From the NCBI GenBank assembly GCA_903838675.1, contig CAILZI010000165.1, forward strand, positions 1-44,458: a stretch of DNA of 44,458 nt, in the 5' to 3' direction. The notes beneath the pieces are model-generated. The model saw nothing but the letters and a program-made list of their open reading frames with translations, had not been told where the DNA came from and made no database searches. This document shows, piece after piece, positions 17,784 through 27,046 of this stretch. Source of the stretch: an uncultured Verrucomicrobiota bacterium. GTDB taxonomy: Bacteria; Verrucomicrobiota; Verrucomicrobiia; Verrucomicrobiales; Verrucomicrobiaceae. A program made the position numbers and the translations under genes. Each line of letters starts with the position of its first letter. Position 1 is the first letter of the stretch.

Positions 17784-19418
17784 TTACTTCGCCTCCGGCG
17801 TCTTCGCGCCTTCCTTGAAGCAGTAGAGGTGCGTGTGGGTGGTCACGTAGAGGGCACCGTTGGCGGCGACGACGCTGCTGAGCAGCGGGGAGGGGAACTC
17901 GATGGTGGTAATCTCCTTGAGCACCTTGCCTTCGGCGAGGACGAAGAGCTCGCCTTCTTCATTGCCGATCCACACCTTGCCGTCGGCGACGAGGGGGCTG
18001 GCCCAGATGTGGCCCTTGGTGTCGAATTTCCAGTATTCCTTGCCGGTCTTGGCGTCCAGGCAGAAGACACGGCCGGTGTAGTCGGCGGCGTAAACGAGGC
18101 CGTCCTTCACCGCCGGGGTGGAGATGGTGCGCTCGATGCCTTTGAAGGTCCACAGTGCCTTGCCCGTGAGGTCGCCCTTGCCTTTGGGGTCGATGCAGCT
18201 CAGGCAGCCGACGCCTTCGCCGTGCTCAGGGTCCTGGCCGATGTTCACATACACCAGGCCATCAGCGATGGTTGGGGTGGCAATGATTTCGCTCGGGCCG
18301 TCGTATTCCACGTACTTGATCGGCTCACCAGCGGAGTTCTTGCGATACTCCGGTGGGTTGGCGTCATAGCGCCAGAATTCATTGAGGATGTCCAGGCCTT
18401 CAGCGTCCTTGTGGGTCTCAGGGGCCATCGAGTACACCCAGCCGTCACCGGCGGCGAAGACGATCTGCTTCTTGCCGTTCACGTCCACCGAGTTCGGGGA
18501 GGACCAGGAGCAGTGCAGCACGCGCTCGGAAGCGACGTGATCCATTTCACCGAGGAGCGTGCCGTTTTCGGCGTCCAGCATGATGAAGCTGGGGGAGTTC
18601 GGGGAAGGGATGTTCGTGTGGGTCCAGTCCACACCGTTGCAGGTGGGGACGAAGACCTTGCCATCGATCACCAGCGGATAACCGGCGGTCGCATTGTGCT
18701 GGAAGACGCCGAGTTCTTTGTACATGTCATACACCCAGAGGATGTCGGCATCGGTGTCGCCGGGGGTAAGTGGAGCGGTAGGTTTGCCGTCTTTGTCGAG
18801 AGGGGCCATGAAGGCACCTTCGTCCTGCATGCCCTGGTTGCCATTGGACATGCCCTTGACGTCAAGGCACACGATCTGGCAGCGATTGCTCGGCACGTAG
18901 GCCTTCTCGCCGACGATGGTGGGGCTGGCGCAGATGCCGAGGTATTCCCAGTCATTCACTTTGCCGCTGCCCATCTTTGGGGAAACCATCTGCCACTTGA
19001 ACTGGCCGGTGTACTCATCAAACACCATCATGATGCCGCGGTCACCGATGTCCTGCGGATTACGTGGCGATTCATTGTTCGTGCCCACATACACCTGACC
19101 ATTCGCGATCATCGGCGTGCCGTAGGTCTGGGAGCCCAGCTTGGCCACCCAGAGGCAGTTCTTGGTGGTGCTCATGTCGATGTCTTCCGCGCCGGGGGCC
19201 TTGTTGGCGTCCTGCGCGTTGGGGCGGAGGCGTCCGGCTTCTTTCGGTGCGGCTTTGGGGCCGTACTTCTTGCCGGGATTGAAATCGATCGGCAGGCCCT
19301 TTTCGTCAGACACCATGTTGCGGGTGTTGCCGCCACCCCACTGGGTGTAGTCGGCGGCATTCAGCGAGGCCGCGGCCACCAGGGCTGCGGCGAGGATGTG
19401 AGAAAGTTTCGTGGTCAT
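17784..19418 (-). CDS. Secreted PQQ-type beta-propeller protein
   Basis: 544 residues with a signal peptide (MTTKLSHILAAALVAAASLNA, cut before ADYTQW). The mature chain is a PQQ-dehydrogenase-like propeller: repeated blade ends such as VYVGTNNE, KAYVPSNRCQIVCLDVKG, LVYAADYTGRVFCLDAKTGKEYW and KVWIGNEEGELFVLAEGKV. Such proteins either bind PQQ or serve as scaffolds; no haem motif is present. It is the second gene of an operon, 42 bp after the larger propeller gene, and is followed by a terminator. Confidence 0.92.
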   Translation of the reverse strand: MTTKLSHILAAALVAAASLNAADYTQWGGGNTRNMVSDEKGLPIDFNPGKKYGPKAAPKEAGRLRPNAQDANKAPGAEDIDMSTTKNCLWVAKLGSQTYGTPMIANGQVYVGTNNESPRNPQDIGDRGIMMVFDEYTGQFKWQMVSPKMGSGKVNDWEYLGICASPTIVGEKAYVPSNRCQIVCLDVKGMSNGNQGMQDEGAFMAPLDKDGKPTAPLTPGDTDADILWVYDMYKELGVFQHNATAGYPLVIDGKVFVPTCNGVDWTHTNIPSPNSPSFIMLDAENGTLLGEMDHVASERVLHCSWSSPNSVDVNGKKQIVFAAGDGWVYSMAPETHKDAEGLDILNEFWRYDANPPEYRKNSAGEPIKYVEYDGPSEIIATPTIADGLVYVNIGQDPEHGEGVGCLSCIDPKGKGDLTGKALWTFKGIERTISTPAVKDGLVYAADYTGRVFCLDAKTGKEYWKFDTKGHIWASPLVADGKVWIGNEEGELFVLAEGKVLKEITTIEFPSPLLSSVVAANGALYVTTHTHLYCFKEGAKTPEAK

Positions 19419-19460
19419 GTGGGTTTAAAACAAAGTTTCGTGGCGCGTTCCGTGGAGGGA

Positions 19461-21752
19461 TTACTTGTTGGGGGTGACGCTCAGGTTGTCCAGATAGACG
19501 CGCTTCTGGTTCAGCGGGGTGAAACCAAAGATGCCGGGGGAGCCGTTCGTGTGCGCGCGGGGGACTTTGACCTCGATGGTCCAGGCGGCAGGCTCGGGCT
19601 GGGCTTTGTCCCAGATTTTCGCAAGCACCACACCGCTGCCATCCTTGGCCACGTCCACACGGGTCTTGAGGGTGTACCAGGTGTTGGCGATCACCTTGAA
19701 AACGACTTCCTGCTTCAGGCGCTCCGGGTTGGAACTGACCTCGAGCTTGCCGGCGTTGCCACGCAGGCAGATCAGGTAGCGCTGGTTGATCAGGCCGATG
19801 TCCGACTTCGCACGGGCGCTGCCGTCCGTCATCACGTCGGCCTGCATGGTGTAGTTGGAGAGGTGGGAAGGGGCCACAAACACCGTGCCGCGCTGGAAGA
19901 GCAGGCGGTCAAAGGTCTTGGCCAGCACCTTGTTGCCGGGGGCTCCAGCGACTTCACGGACGTCGAATTTGAAGCGTGCACCGATCCATGGCAGCGGTGG
20001 GTAGGCAAATTTGATGTGCTCGGTGGGCTGCTCGTCCTTGAGGTCGAATTCTTCGAAGTTGTCCACCAGAGGGAGATTGCGCAGACCACGGCCACGGATC
20101 GTGCCGAAGAGGCCTTCAGGCGAAGTGGCCTTGAAGGCACCGGCACTGGACTTGGCATCTGCAGCGACGACGAGTTCGCCTGCATCGTTGAACTTGGCAT
20201 CCATGGTGGCCTTCACCTTGGCGGTTGGCGGGATGAAGGTTTCCCATTTGACGCCTTCGACCTTGGGGCTGACGAGGAAGCCATTGGCATCCACGCTGCG
20301 GACGCGGAAGGCCTGCTTGTTGCCGGTCATGATGACGGTTTCAGCAGGAATGATCTGCAAGGCCACGGCTTTGCCGGCCTTGGGCATTTCCACCTTCGGT
20401 GCGGCATCCACTTTGATGCCCTTGTTTGGAATCTTGAAGGCGTGGAATTTTTCGGTGGTAGTCACGTAGAGCATGCCATCGCAAACCGTCGGTGCGCCGA
20501 GGCACTGGATGTTTTCGCCGAGCTTGATCTCCTGGACCACTTCACCGGACTTCTCGCCGGGCTTCACCACCACCAGCTTGCCGTCCAGCATCGGGCAGTA
20601 GAGCAAACCGTCCACATAGAGCGGGGAGGAGTGCAGGTTGGCATTGCTCAGCTTGAGCTTCCAGATGTCGGTGCCAGTGTTGGCGTCGATGGCGTAGAGT
20701 TCAGCGCCGTCGGTGAGCTGATAGATCACATCGCCCACCAGTACGGGGGAGCTGCTCGTCGCGCCGATGGGGTTGCGCCAGACTTCGACGCCGGCCTCCA
20801 GCGTGGTGGCTTCCAGGGCGGGGGGCACCGGGGCGGCCAGCTTCTCCGGCAGCTTGATGCAGACCATGCGGCCCTTCTCGGAGTTGTCGATGTTTTCATC
20901 CCCATGGATGGCGATGAGGTTGCCCTTGTGCAGCACCACGGAAGGGTTCACGCCGTTTTTGCAGATGGGCAGCTTCCAGTAAGGTTTGCCGTTGTGAGTG
21001 TTCACGCAGACGATGTGGCCGCAGCCGGTGGTGAAGTAGGCCACGCGCTTGCCGTCACGGGTTTCCAGCACGGGTGTGGAGAAGGAGCTGTCCACAGGCG
21101 GGCTGACGCCGGGCAGTGTCCACCAGGCGAGTTCGCCGGTCTTTTTGTCAAAGCCGTACACGCGGTCTGCCGCAGGGCCGTCGGCGCCCCAGTTGGAAAA
21201 GATGAAGTGGACGATGACGAACTCACCTTCGATCACCGGGCTGCCCACGCGGGAGTTCGGGAAGGTCATGCGGCCAAACTCCTCCATCATCGGGATCTCA
21301 AACACCTTCTTGCCGTCCAGCTCATAGCAGAGGAACGTGCCGGCGTTGCTCGTCAGATAGATGCGCTTGGTTTCAGGATCGACGGTGGGCGCACCAATGG
21401 AGTAACGATTGTAGATGGAGTCGCTCAGGAAATCCGGGATCTCGTGCTGCCACAGAATCTTGCCCGTCTTCGCATCCATGCAGGTGAGGAGCTCGATGAG
21501 GTCCGAGGTCTCACCTTTGTAGCCCCAGAGGATCACCTTGCCGTCCACCACCACCGGCGTGCCGCGGCTGCGGATGGGTGCGGTCCACGCGGGTTTTTCG
21601 TCCAGTTTGCCGGCCTTGGTGTAATGCTCCAGGCTCACGCCGTTTTGCAGCGGGCCGCGCCAGTTTGTCCAGTCATTCGCCTGGGTGATTCCGGTCAGAG
21701 CCAGAGTGGCGGCAAACAAACAGCCGAAGGAGGGTCGGGGACGGTGGTGCAT
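19461..21752 (-). CDS. Secreted PQQ-type beta-propeller protein with C-terminal jelly-roll domain
   Basis: 763 residues from the ATG at 21752, chosen because it opens a signal peptide (MHHRPRPSFGCLFAATLALTG, cut near TQA-ND); a longer frame reaches 21842. Mature start NDWTNWRGPLQNGVS is typical of PVC PQQ-like proteins. Propeller blades run to about 480 (TCMDAKTGKILWQHE, IYLTSNAGTFLCYELDGKKV, LYAIDANTGTDIWKLKL, LYCPMLDGKLVVV). The C-terminal third (about 500-763) is beta-rich with RYLICLRGNAGKLEV, WYTLKTRVDVAKDG and a closing VYLDNLSVTPNK, resembling the DUF1080/laminin-G-like sugar-binding fold. First gene of the operon with the propeller at 17784. Confidence 0.9.
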   Translation of the reverse strand: MHHRPRPSFGCLFAATLALTGITQANDWTNWRGPLQNGVSLEHYTKAGKLDEKPAWTAPIRSRGTPVVVDGKVILWGYKGETSDLIELLTCMDAKTGKILWQHEIPDFLSDSIYNRYSIGAPTVDPETKRIYLTSNAGTFLCYELDGKKVFEIPMMEEFGRMTFPNSRVGSPVIEGEFVIVHFIFSNWGADGPAADRVYGFDKKTGELAWWTLPGVSPPVDSSFSTPVLETRDGKRVAYFTTGCGHIVCVNTHNGKPYWKLPICKNGVNPSVVLHKGNLIAIHGDENIDNSEKGRMVCIKLPEKLAAPVPPALEATTLEAGVEVWRNPIGATSSSPVLVGDVIYQLTDGAELYAIDANTGTDIWKLKLSNANLHSSPLYVDGLLYCPMLDGKLVVVKPGEKSGEVVQEIKLGENIQCLGAPTVCDGMLYVTTTEKFHAFKIPNKGIKVDAAPKVEMPKAGKAVALQIIPAETVIMTGNKQAFRVRSVDANGFLVSPKVEGVKWETFIPPTAKVKATMDAKFNDAGELVVAADAKSSAGAFKATSPEGLFGTIRGRGLRNLPLVDNFEEFDLKDEQPTEHIKFAYPPLPWIGARFKFDVREVAGAPGNKVLAKTFDRLLFQRGTVFVAPSHLSNYTMQADVMTDGSARAKSDIGLINQRYLICLRGNAGKLEVSSNPERLKQEVVFKVIANTWYTLKTRVDVAKDGSGVVLAKIWDKAQPEPAAWTIEVKVPRAHTNGSPGIFGFTPLNQKRVYLDNLSVTPNK

Positions 21753-22337
21753 GGATTGGGATGGGAGGATGGAAACGAAACATCGTGAGCACGCGCCGCG
21801 CTTCAATGCGATTTCTCTAACCATTCGCACAGGAGACGGCACTAGCTGTCATTGGGGGGGACTAGGCCAACGCACCATACGTCCGCCATCTTGCAGTCGG
21901 ACGTCACCCGTTGAGCACGAAAAACACAGGCCCATGTTTGCGCCATCGGGCAAATACTGCTGCTGCTTCAGGCTTCTCCCCCCAGAGCTCGGGAGCCCGG
22001 CAGGCTCTGGAGAGAGACTTCTGTCCACAGCACTCCTCAGACAAACGCAGCGTCGGAGCTTTCCCGTCATTCTCTCCAAGGTCAATGCTCCGAGCACCCG
22101 CGCTACTCCGCACCCAAAAGTTCGCTTACCATGTCGTCCGCCCCAGTGAAACCTTTAGGGCGACGCTGCGCACATGGCTTCGCGGGTGCAGTGGCTGGGC
22201 TTTTATAATTTGGATACGGCAGGTTCAAGGGGGTGGGTGCCTTCCAACGCCTTCAGTGCTAAAGTATCAGAAAAGTCTTCTCATCCATCGTTGATGCTTT
22301 AGACTGTTTTTTTAATGATGTGTTCAAGTCAGGCCAC
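21753..22337. other. 585-bp divergent intergenic region
   Basis: Separates the propeller operon (minus) from the TIR gene (plus). I see no gene: the short frames within it lack motifs and look unlike their neighbours. It should hold both promoters. The 3' part (22195-22320) is clearly AT-richer than the rest and contains a perfect TATAAT. Confidence 0.5.
22204..22209 (+). promoter_or_regulatory. Candidate -10 element for the TIR-GT2 operon
   Basis: TATAAT lies in the AT-rich patch 129 bases before the TIR start. No good -35 hexamer is found at 16-18 bp spacing, so this is only a candidate. Confidence 0.3.
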
Positions 22338-23822
22338 ATGGGCAAGATTTTCATTTCATATCGACGTCATGGCGAAGGCGACATCGCTCTTCTCCTCGCG
22401 AAGGCGTTGAAAGCGGCGTTTGGAGAGTGGCGGGTCATCATGGACATCAGCCACATAAAGGCAGGCACCGATTTTTGGAAGAGCCTCGCTGATGCTCTCA
22501 ACGATACCGAACTGGTGGTGGTGGTTTTAGGCCCGGGCTGGTTGAATACGGTTCGAGAAAACGAGCGCTTAGGGCAGACCGATTACATGCGCTCTGAGAT
22601 CACTCAAGCGCTCGCCATGACCCATGTAAAGGTTGTGCCGGTCTATGTGCATGATGCGAGCATGCTTTTGGAGAAGGATCTGCCTGACGATTTGAAGCAG
22701 CTCGCGAAAAACGAGTCGCTGCAGATTCATGAAGGAAAGAACAAGGAGTCTGATCTGAAAATGGTGGTCAATGAACTGGGCAGAAGCCTGGAGCCGGAAG
22801 AGATTATAATTCCGGTACGCTTACCACACCATCAAGAAGACCCTTCTCGTCGTAGGGGGCGGTCCGCCCTTTTTGCAGCCATTTTTGCATGGCTGGCCTT
22901 GGTGGCCTGGCGGGAGTGGCTGCCACCTCGGCCCATCGACAAAGTGGCGCTGCACCACCTGCTTTACGACAACTGCTGGGTGACTTACGATCCTTCAGGG
23001 AAGACTCTCGATTCCTCTCGGCTCCCAGTCTATCCGCCACTTTCAGAAATGGAGACCGATCTCCAGCGAATCAAGGCGGCGGGCTTCAGCGGAATCCTCA
23101 CCACCAGCAGTCATTTAGTAATGGCAGATGTCCCCCGAATGGCCAGGAATCTCGGCCTTAATGTGATCATGGGAGTCTGGGATCCTGCGGACCGAGCAGA
23201 ACTGGAACGCGCCATCAGGCAGGCTCCATATGTTGATGCGTATTGCATTGGCGACGCCCAGGCACAGCAGGGCCTGCCGGTGGAGATTCTGGAGCAGGCG
23301 GTGTGGCTGGTAAAGAAGCGGACCGGCAAACCGGTGGCGGTCTCCGATCTCGTCAAAAAATATGATGATCGCCTCGCACGGTCGGGGGACTGGCTCTTTC
23401 CCGATGCACATCTCACCCTTGCAGACAATCCCGACATCAGCCGTGATGTTGAATTGCTTATGCAGTCGACAAAGACCATGGCCAAACTCGCGCAGGCATT
23501 GGATTGTCCCCTTATTTTTAAAAACGTGGCGTATCCTCACCGAGGGCTCAAGAATTTCTCGGATGAACTTCAGCGTGATTACTTCCGGCAGCTGCTGATC
23601 AAGCTGAATGATGCCCAAGATGGCCACGTCACCAGAACCTCGATTGTGGCTCAGGAGGCGTTTGATGCGCCTTGGAAAGTAGGTGGGTCATTCCTTCCCT
23701 GGGATCCTTTCACCGGACTGCTGGAATTGGACCCAGTGAACGGCCATGTGCGGGCAAAGCCGGCTGTCGAAGAAATTCTGCGTTGGTATCCACACCTGAA
23801 ACTGCGTCTCCCCCCGGAATGA
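22338..23822 (+). CDS. TIR domain - membrane helix - degenerate GH17-like protein
   Basis: 494 residues from the ATG at 22338, which directly precedes the TIR start (MGKIFISYRRHGEGD); an ATG six codons upstream is possible. TIR domain about 1-145, with a BB-loop-like DISHIKAGTDFWKSLADAL, LVVVVLGPGWL, and a helix DYMRSEITQAL whose E87 is at the place of the catalytic glutamate of NAD-cleaving TIR domains. A membrane helix (about 177-197) follows a basic stretch. Residues about 205-490 look like the GH17 beta-1,3-glucanase barrel (METDLQRIKAAGFSGILTTSS, GLNVIMGVWDPAD, VDAYCIGDAQ, PLIFKNVAYPHRG, SDELQRDYF). The GNE and ETGWP catalytic sites appear as GDA and NVAYP, so the barrel probably binds rather than cuts glucan. 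Its stop overlaps the GT2 start as ATGA. Confidence 0.85.
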   Translation: MGKIFISYRRHGEGDIALLLAKALKAAFGEWRVIMDISHIKAGTDFWKSLADALNDTELVVVVLGPGWLNTVRENERLGQTDYMRSEITQALAMTHVKVVPVYVHDASMLLEKDLPDDLKQLAKNESLQIHEGKNKESDLKMVVNELGRSLEPEEIIIPVRLPHHQEDPSRRRGRSALFAAIFAWLALVAWREWLPPRPIDKVALHHLLYDNCWVTYDPSGKTLDSSRLPVYPPLSEMETDLQRIKAAGFSGILTTSSHLVMADVPRMARNLGLNVIMGVWDPADRAELERAIRQAPYVDAYCIGDAQAQQGLPVEILEQAVWLVKKRTGKPVAVSDLVKKYDDRLARSGDWLFPDAHLTLADNPDISRDVELLMQSTKTMAKLAQALDCPLIFKNVAYPHRGLKNFSDELQRDYFRQLLIKLNDAQDGHVTRTSIVAQEAFDAPWKVGGSFLPWDPFTGLLELDPVNGHVRAKPAVEEILRWYPHLKLRLPPE

Positions 23823-25420
23823 AGACTCCGATCCTGAAAGCAGCATGGCTGGTGCTCACCCCTGCAGTTTTGGTGGCCGCCGTTATTACCACGTTGGTCG
23901 CGCCATGGTTCAGACATCGGCCCGATCTTGGCGCTGCTGTATTAGTTGTGTCGATTATCACCACGAGCATTTGGATGCTGCTGATCTGGCTGGCGCTGCA
24001 CCGGCTAGTATTTCAGCTGGCCGCGCTCTGGCCGCCCCCCTCCAGCAGCCTGAGCAAGCCGGAGGCTGTCAAAAGCGTGCCGCGGTTTGGCGTCTTTTAC
24101 ACCACCTGCGATGACTTTGTGTCCGAGTCTTTACTGTCATGCATCCGGCAAGACTACCCTGAGGATGCATTCAAGGTAATCGTGTGCGATGACAGCCGTG
24201 AGCCTGGGAACCGAGCTTCAATTGATGCACTTTGCAGCGGTCAAGAGCGTGTGACGGTTGTGCGTCGTAGCGAACGGTCAGGATTCAAAGCCGGCAATCT
24301 GAACCACTCCTTCAAGCTGTTACAAGCGGATGCTTTTGACTGGATTGTAGTTGTGGATGCCGACCAAATTCTCTCCTCGGAATTTCTGAGCCGACTTGCA
24401 GGTGATGCCGCTGCGGCTCCCGAGCATGCGGCTTGTATCCAGGCGGTCCCAAAATGGCAGGAGAAGTCCATGCTTCCTCCTTCTGGACCGTTTCAGCAAA
24501 CCATGGATGAAGATGCGTGCCTGGTTTTGAACCGAGATCTGCCGTGGCGATCCCACGCCGGCTTTTACCCATGTCTGGGCCGTGTCGCGGCCGTCCGCGC
24601 TTCCGCGTGGAATGCTGTTGGTGGTTTTCCCGAGTGCGTCTCGGAGGATTATGCTTTTTCCATGGCGGCTCGCAGCAAAGGGTGGGTCTGCATCCCTGCC
24701 GGATCCGCGAGCCTGTGTGATCGCGGACCCAGAGATTTTGCAGCCTTCGTCATTCAGCTCTCAAAATATGCCTCAGGAACTTCGGAACTGATTCGTTATG
24801 GCTATTTCGAATTTTTAAGAGGTCCTGCACATTGGGTGGAAAAACTAGACGTCTCGCTCTGGCTTGCCGGCTATGCATCCATGCCGCTGGTTTTGCTGAA
24901 CCTCCCCCTGAGTGCATGGCTGGCCCATGTCGTGTGGCAGCAGCAGCTAAGTCTGCTGCCGCCAGGACTTGCAAGCATCTTCGTCGGGATGACTCTGCTC
25001 AGCTTCCCAGTGCTCGTTTCGGTGACAGATACGATTGGTGGGGCCATGCACCGCTTTTTCTGGACCTTTGCCATCTATAACGCTGCATTGCCGGGTGCTG
25101 CAGTCAGTTTTGTCCGGCATTTTTGGAAGCGCCCAGTTTTTCGCCGCACACCCAAAGGGAACCATCCTGCCTCGAGTGTTCGAACCGAGAGTTGCATCAC
25201 CGTTTTGGTCGGCATGACATTCACTGGAATTGCGTTTGGCTGGCATTCACCTTTCAGCCTGCTCATCGGATCGGTTGCTGCAGCGCAGTTGTTGTTTCCT
25301 TTGTTCCAACACCTCCACGCAAGCAGTGGAACCGGAGCGGTTGCGCGAACACTCGTGTGGCTTCCGGGCATCATGTTTCTCACCGGAGTTCTCGACATAT
25401 GGTTGCGTGGATCTTGCTAA
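23819..25420 (+). CDS. Membrane GT2 glycosyltransferase, glucan-synthase-like
   Basis: 533 residues; the ATG at 23819 overlaps the TIR gene's stop (ATGA), so translation is probably coupled. Two N-terminal helices, then a cytoplasmic GT2 domain with CDDSREP, D180-A-D182 (VVVDADQ), E276-D277 (CVSEDYAFSMAARSKGW) and Q313-LS-KY, a divergent form of the QxxRW motif of processive synthases, then at least five C-terminal helices. The layout matches cellulose/NdvB-type synthases, which build and export beta-glucans from UDP-glucose. In NdvB a GH17 domain is fused to the GT2; here the GH17-like domain is on the neighbouring TIR protein. Whether the enzyme is processive, with KY in place of RW, cannot be told. 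Confidence 0.88.
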   Translation: MKTPILKAAWLVLTPAVLVAAVITTLVAPWFRHRPDLGAAVLVVSIITTSIWMLLIWLALHRLVFQLAALWPPPSSSLSKPEAVKSVPRFGVFYTTCDDFVSESLLSCIRQDYPEDAFKVIVCDDSREPGNRASIDALCSGQERVTVVRRSERSGFKAGNLNHSFKLLQADAFDWIVVVDADQILSSEFLSRLAGDAAAAPEHAACIQAVPKWQEKSMLPPSGPFQQTMDEDACLVLNRDLPWRSHAGFYPCLGRVAAVRASAWNAVGGFPECVSEDYAFSMAARSKGWVCIPAGSASLCDRGPRDFAAFVIQLSKYASGTSELIRYGYFEFLRGPAHWVEKLDVSLWLAGYASMPLVLLNLPLSAWLAHVVWQQQLSLLPPGLASIFVGMTLLSFPVLVSVTDTIGGAMHRFFWTFAIYNAALPGAAVSFVRHFWKRPVFRRTPKGNHPASSVRTESCITVLVGMTFTGIAFGWHSPFSLLIGSVAAAQLLFPLFQHLHASSGTGAVARTLVWLPGIMFLTGVLDIWLRGSC

Positions 25421-25442
25421 ATCCAGTAACCACACCACCGGC

Positions 25443-26192
25443 TCACTTGCCAGCACCGGCCTGACGAAGTTCGGCATCGCCGACTGGTAGGGGGCCGGAC
25501 TGTTTCTGCCAGCGGCGCATCAGCTTGATGAATTTGATCGTGTCGCGAACGGGACGGATCTTGGTTTTTTCGGCACCGTAGATGGTGCTTACCGGCACGC
25601 TTTGGATGCTGAAGCCGGCGCGGCTGGCCAGCAGCAGCATCTCGGTTTCGAAATCAAAGTGTTCACTGCTGCCCATGATGTACGTCACCAGGCTGGAGCG
25701 CACCAGGCGGAAGCCGCACTGAGTGTCCGGGATGCGCACGCCGCAGGCGTTGCTGATGATGCGGGACATGAGGCTGTTCACCATCCGGCGCACGATCGGC
25801 ATGCCCTTGACGTTTTCAAAACGATTGCCCACCACCACATAGGCGGAGCCATTGCGTGCTGGAGCGGTGAAGCGCGGGATCTCCTCCGGGGCGTGCTGGC
25901 CATCCCCGTCGAGCAGCAAAATGTAATCAAACCCGCGCTCTGTGAGGGTCTTCATGCCGGTCTTCATGGCCGCGCCCTTGCCTTGGTTGACGGTGTGTAC
26001 GATAACTTCGGCTCCAGCCTTCCTGGCAAGCTCGGCCGTGTCATCAGGCGAGCCGTCGTCCACCACCAGCACCAGGTCCACATGCGGGGTCGTCCGGTTG
26101 ACCACATCGGCAATGGCCATCGCTTCTCGATAGGCCGGAATGAGTGCAGCGATTTTGCACGATGGGTTAGGAGTCTGGCTGGCGGCCTGCAT
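25443..26192 (-). CDS. GT2 polyprenyl-phosphate sugar synthase-like glycosyltransferase
   Basis: 249 residues from the ATG at 26192; the frame continues upstream to 26285 without protein-like sequence. A single GT2 domain: IAALIPAYREAMAIADVV, LVVDDGSPDDTAELA, LLLDGDGQHAPEEIP (metal-binding DGD) and DTQCGFRLVRSS. This is the pattern of dolichyl/polyprenyl-phosphate mannose or glucose synthases, including ArnC and FlmF2 relatives; no C-terminal membrane helices are present. It converges with the GT2 gene at 23819 and is divergent from the PIG-L deacetylase gene, so it could share a promoter region with the latter. Confidence 0.9.
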   Translation of the reverse strand: MQAASQTPNPSCKIAALIPAYREAMAIADVVNRTTPHVDLVLVVDDGSPDDTAELARKAGAEVIVHTVNQGKGAAMKTGMKTLTERGFDYILLLDGDGQHAPEEIPRFTAPARNGSAYVVVGNRFENVKGMPIVRRMVNSLMSRIISNACGVRIPDTQCGFRLVRSSLVTYIMGSSEHFDFETEMLLLASRAGFSIQSVPVSTIYGAEKTKIRPVRDTIKFIKLMRRWQKQSGPLPVGDAELRQAGAGK

Positions 26193-26362
26193 GAATAAAA
26201 TGGGTTGGCAATCTTCCACGGTTTCCGTCAAGCTGTCCAACCAGAATAATTGGTGACGAATAATTATCGTGACATTTTTTTTCATCTCGCACGCTGAAAG
26301 AAGCCGGGTATGGAAAGCCTCCCGTCCCTCCCCCCCCTCCTTTTTCCCAGACCAACCACCCG

Positions 26363-27046
26363 ATGCCTGCCGCCTTCACGCTTTCACCCAAGGATCGCGT
26401 GCTGGTTTTTGCCCCTCATCCGGATGACGAGGCGCTGGGCTGCGGCGGACTGATCCAGCAGGCGGTGGTGCTGGGCGCGCGGGTGCGGGTCGTTTTCCAG
26501 ACCGACGGCGACAACAATCCCTGGCCGCAGAGGTACGTGGAGCAGCGCTGGACCATCGACGCCTCCTGCCGCCAGCGCTGGGGCGCACGGCGGCGGCTTG
26601 AGGCCGTCCGTTCCTTGCAGACGCTCGGTCTGCAGGCGGAGGATGCCGCCTTTTTCGGCCTGCCCGACCAGGGGCTGACCGGGCTCTGGCAGCAGAAAGA
26701 CTCCCAGACGCTGGGCTTGCATGTGTCTGAGTTGCAAACCTTCCGCCCCACCCTGCTCGTGGTGCCCTCTGAGGATGACAATCATCCAGACCACGATGCC
26801 TCCTGGTCCCTCATTCAGGAGGCGCAGCGCCTTGCAGGGATGAATCTTCCGCAGTGGGCCTATCTCATCCACCGCCGCTGGTTGTGCCCGGAGGCGTCGG
26901 GGCTCACCCTGAATCTGACGCTGCACCAAAAGGCCCGCAAGCTGGCGGCGATTGAGTGCCACGAAACGCAACTTATCCTTAGCAGCAGCCGCTTTTGCGC
27001 GTATGCACGCGATTCAGAGATTTTCATTCCATCCAACCCAGCCTGA
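26363..27046 (+). CDS. PIG-L family deacetylase
   Basis: 227 residues. The zinc-binding signature H19-PDDE (VLVFAPHPDDEALGCGG) and the distal HPDHD (DDNHPDHDASW) are both intact. PIG-L enzymes remove N-acetyl groups from GlcNAc-type sugars on lipids or small molecules (GlcNAc-PI, MshB, BshB, chitobiose). No signal peptide. The stop overlaps the next start (TGATG at 27044-27048), coupling it to the GT39 gene, so its substrate is probably a lipid-linked N-acetyl amino sugar used by that enzyme. Confidence 0.92.
   Translation: MPAAFTLSPKDRVLVFAPHPDDEALGCGGLIQQAVVLGARVRVVFQTDGDNNPWPQRYVEQRWTIDASCRQRWGARRRLEAVRSLQTLGLQAEDAAFFGLPDQGLTGLWQQKDSQTLGLHVSELQTFRPTLLVVPSEDDNHPDHDASWSLIQEAQRLAGMNLPQWAYLIHRRWLCPEASGLTLNLTLHQKARKLAAIECHETQLILSSSRFCAYARDSEIFIPSNPA

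Noticed and set aside
17760..21788. A 1342-codon open frame on the plus strand
   Set aside because: It is antisense to the two propeller genes, His/Val/Asp/Gly-rich without recognisable domains, as expected for the complement of high-GC coding sequence.
22338..23822. A classical Thoeris-type or short-Argonaute TIR defence system
   Set aside because: No SIR2-like ThsA, no SLOG or Argonaute partner is adjacent; the partner is a glycosyltransferase.
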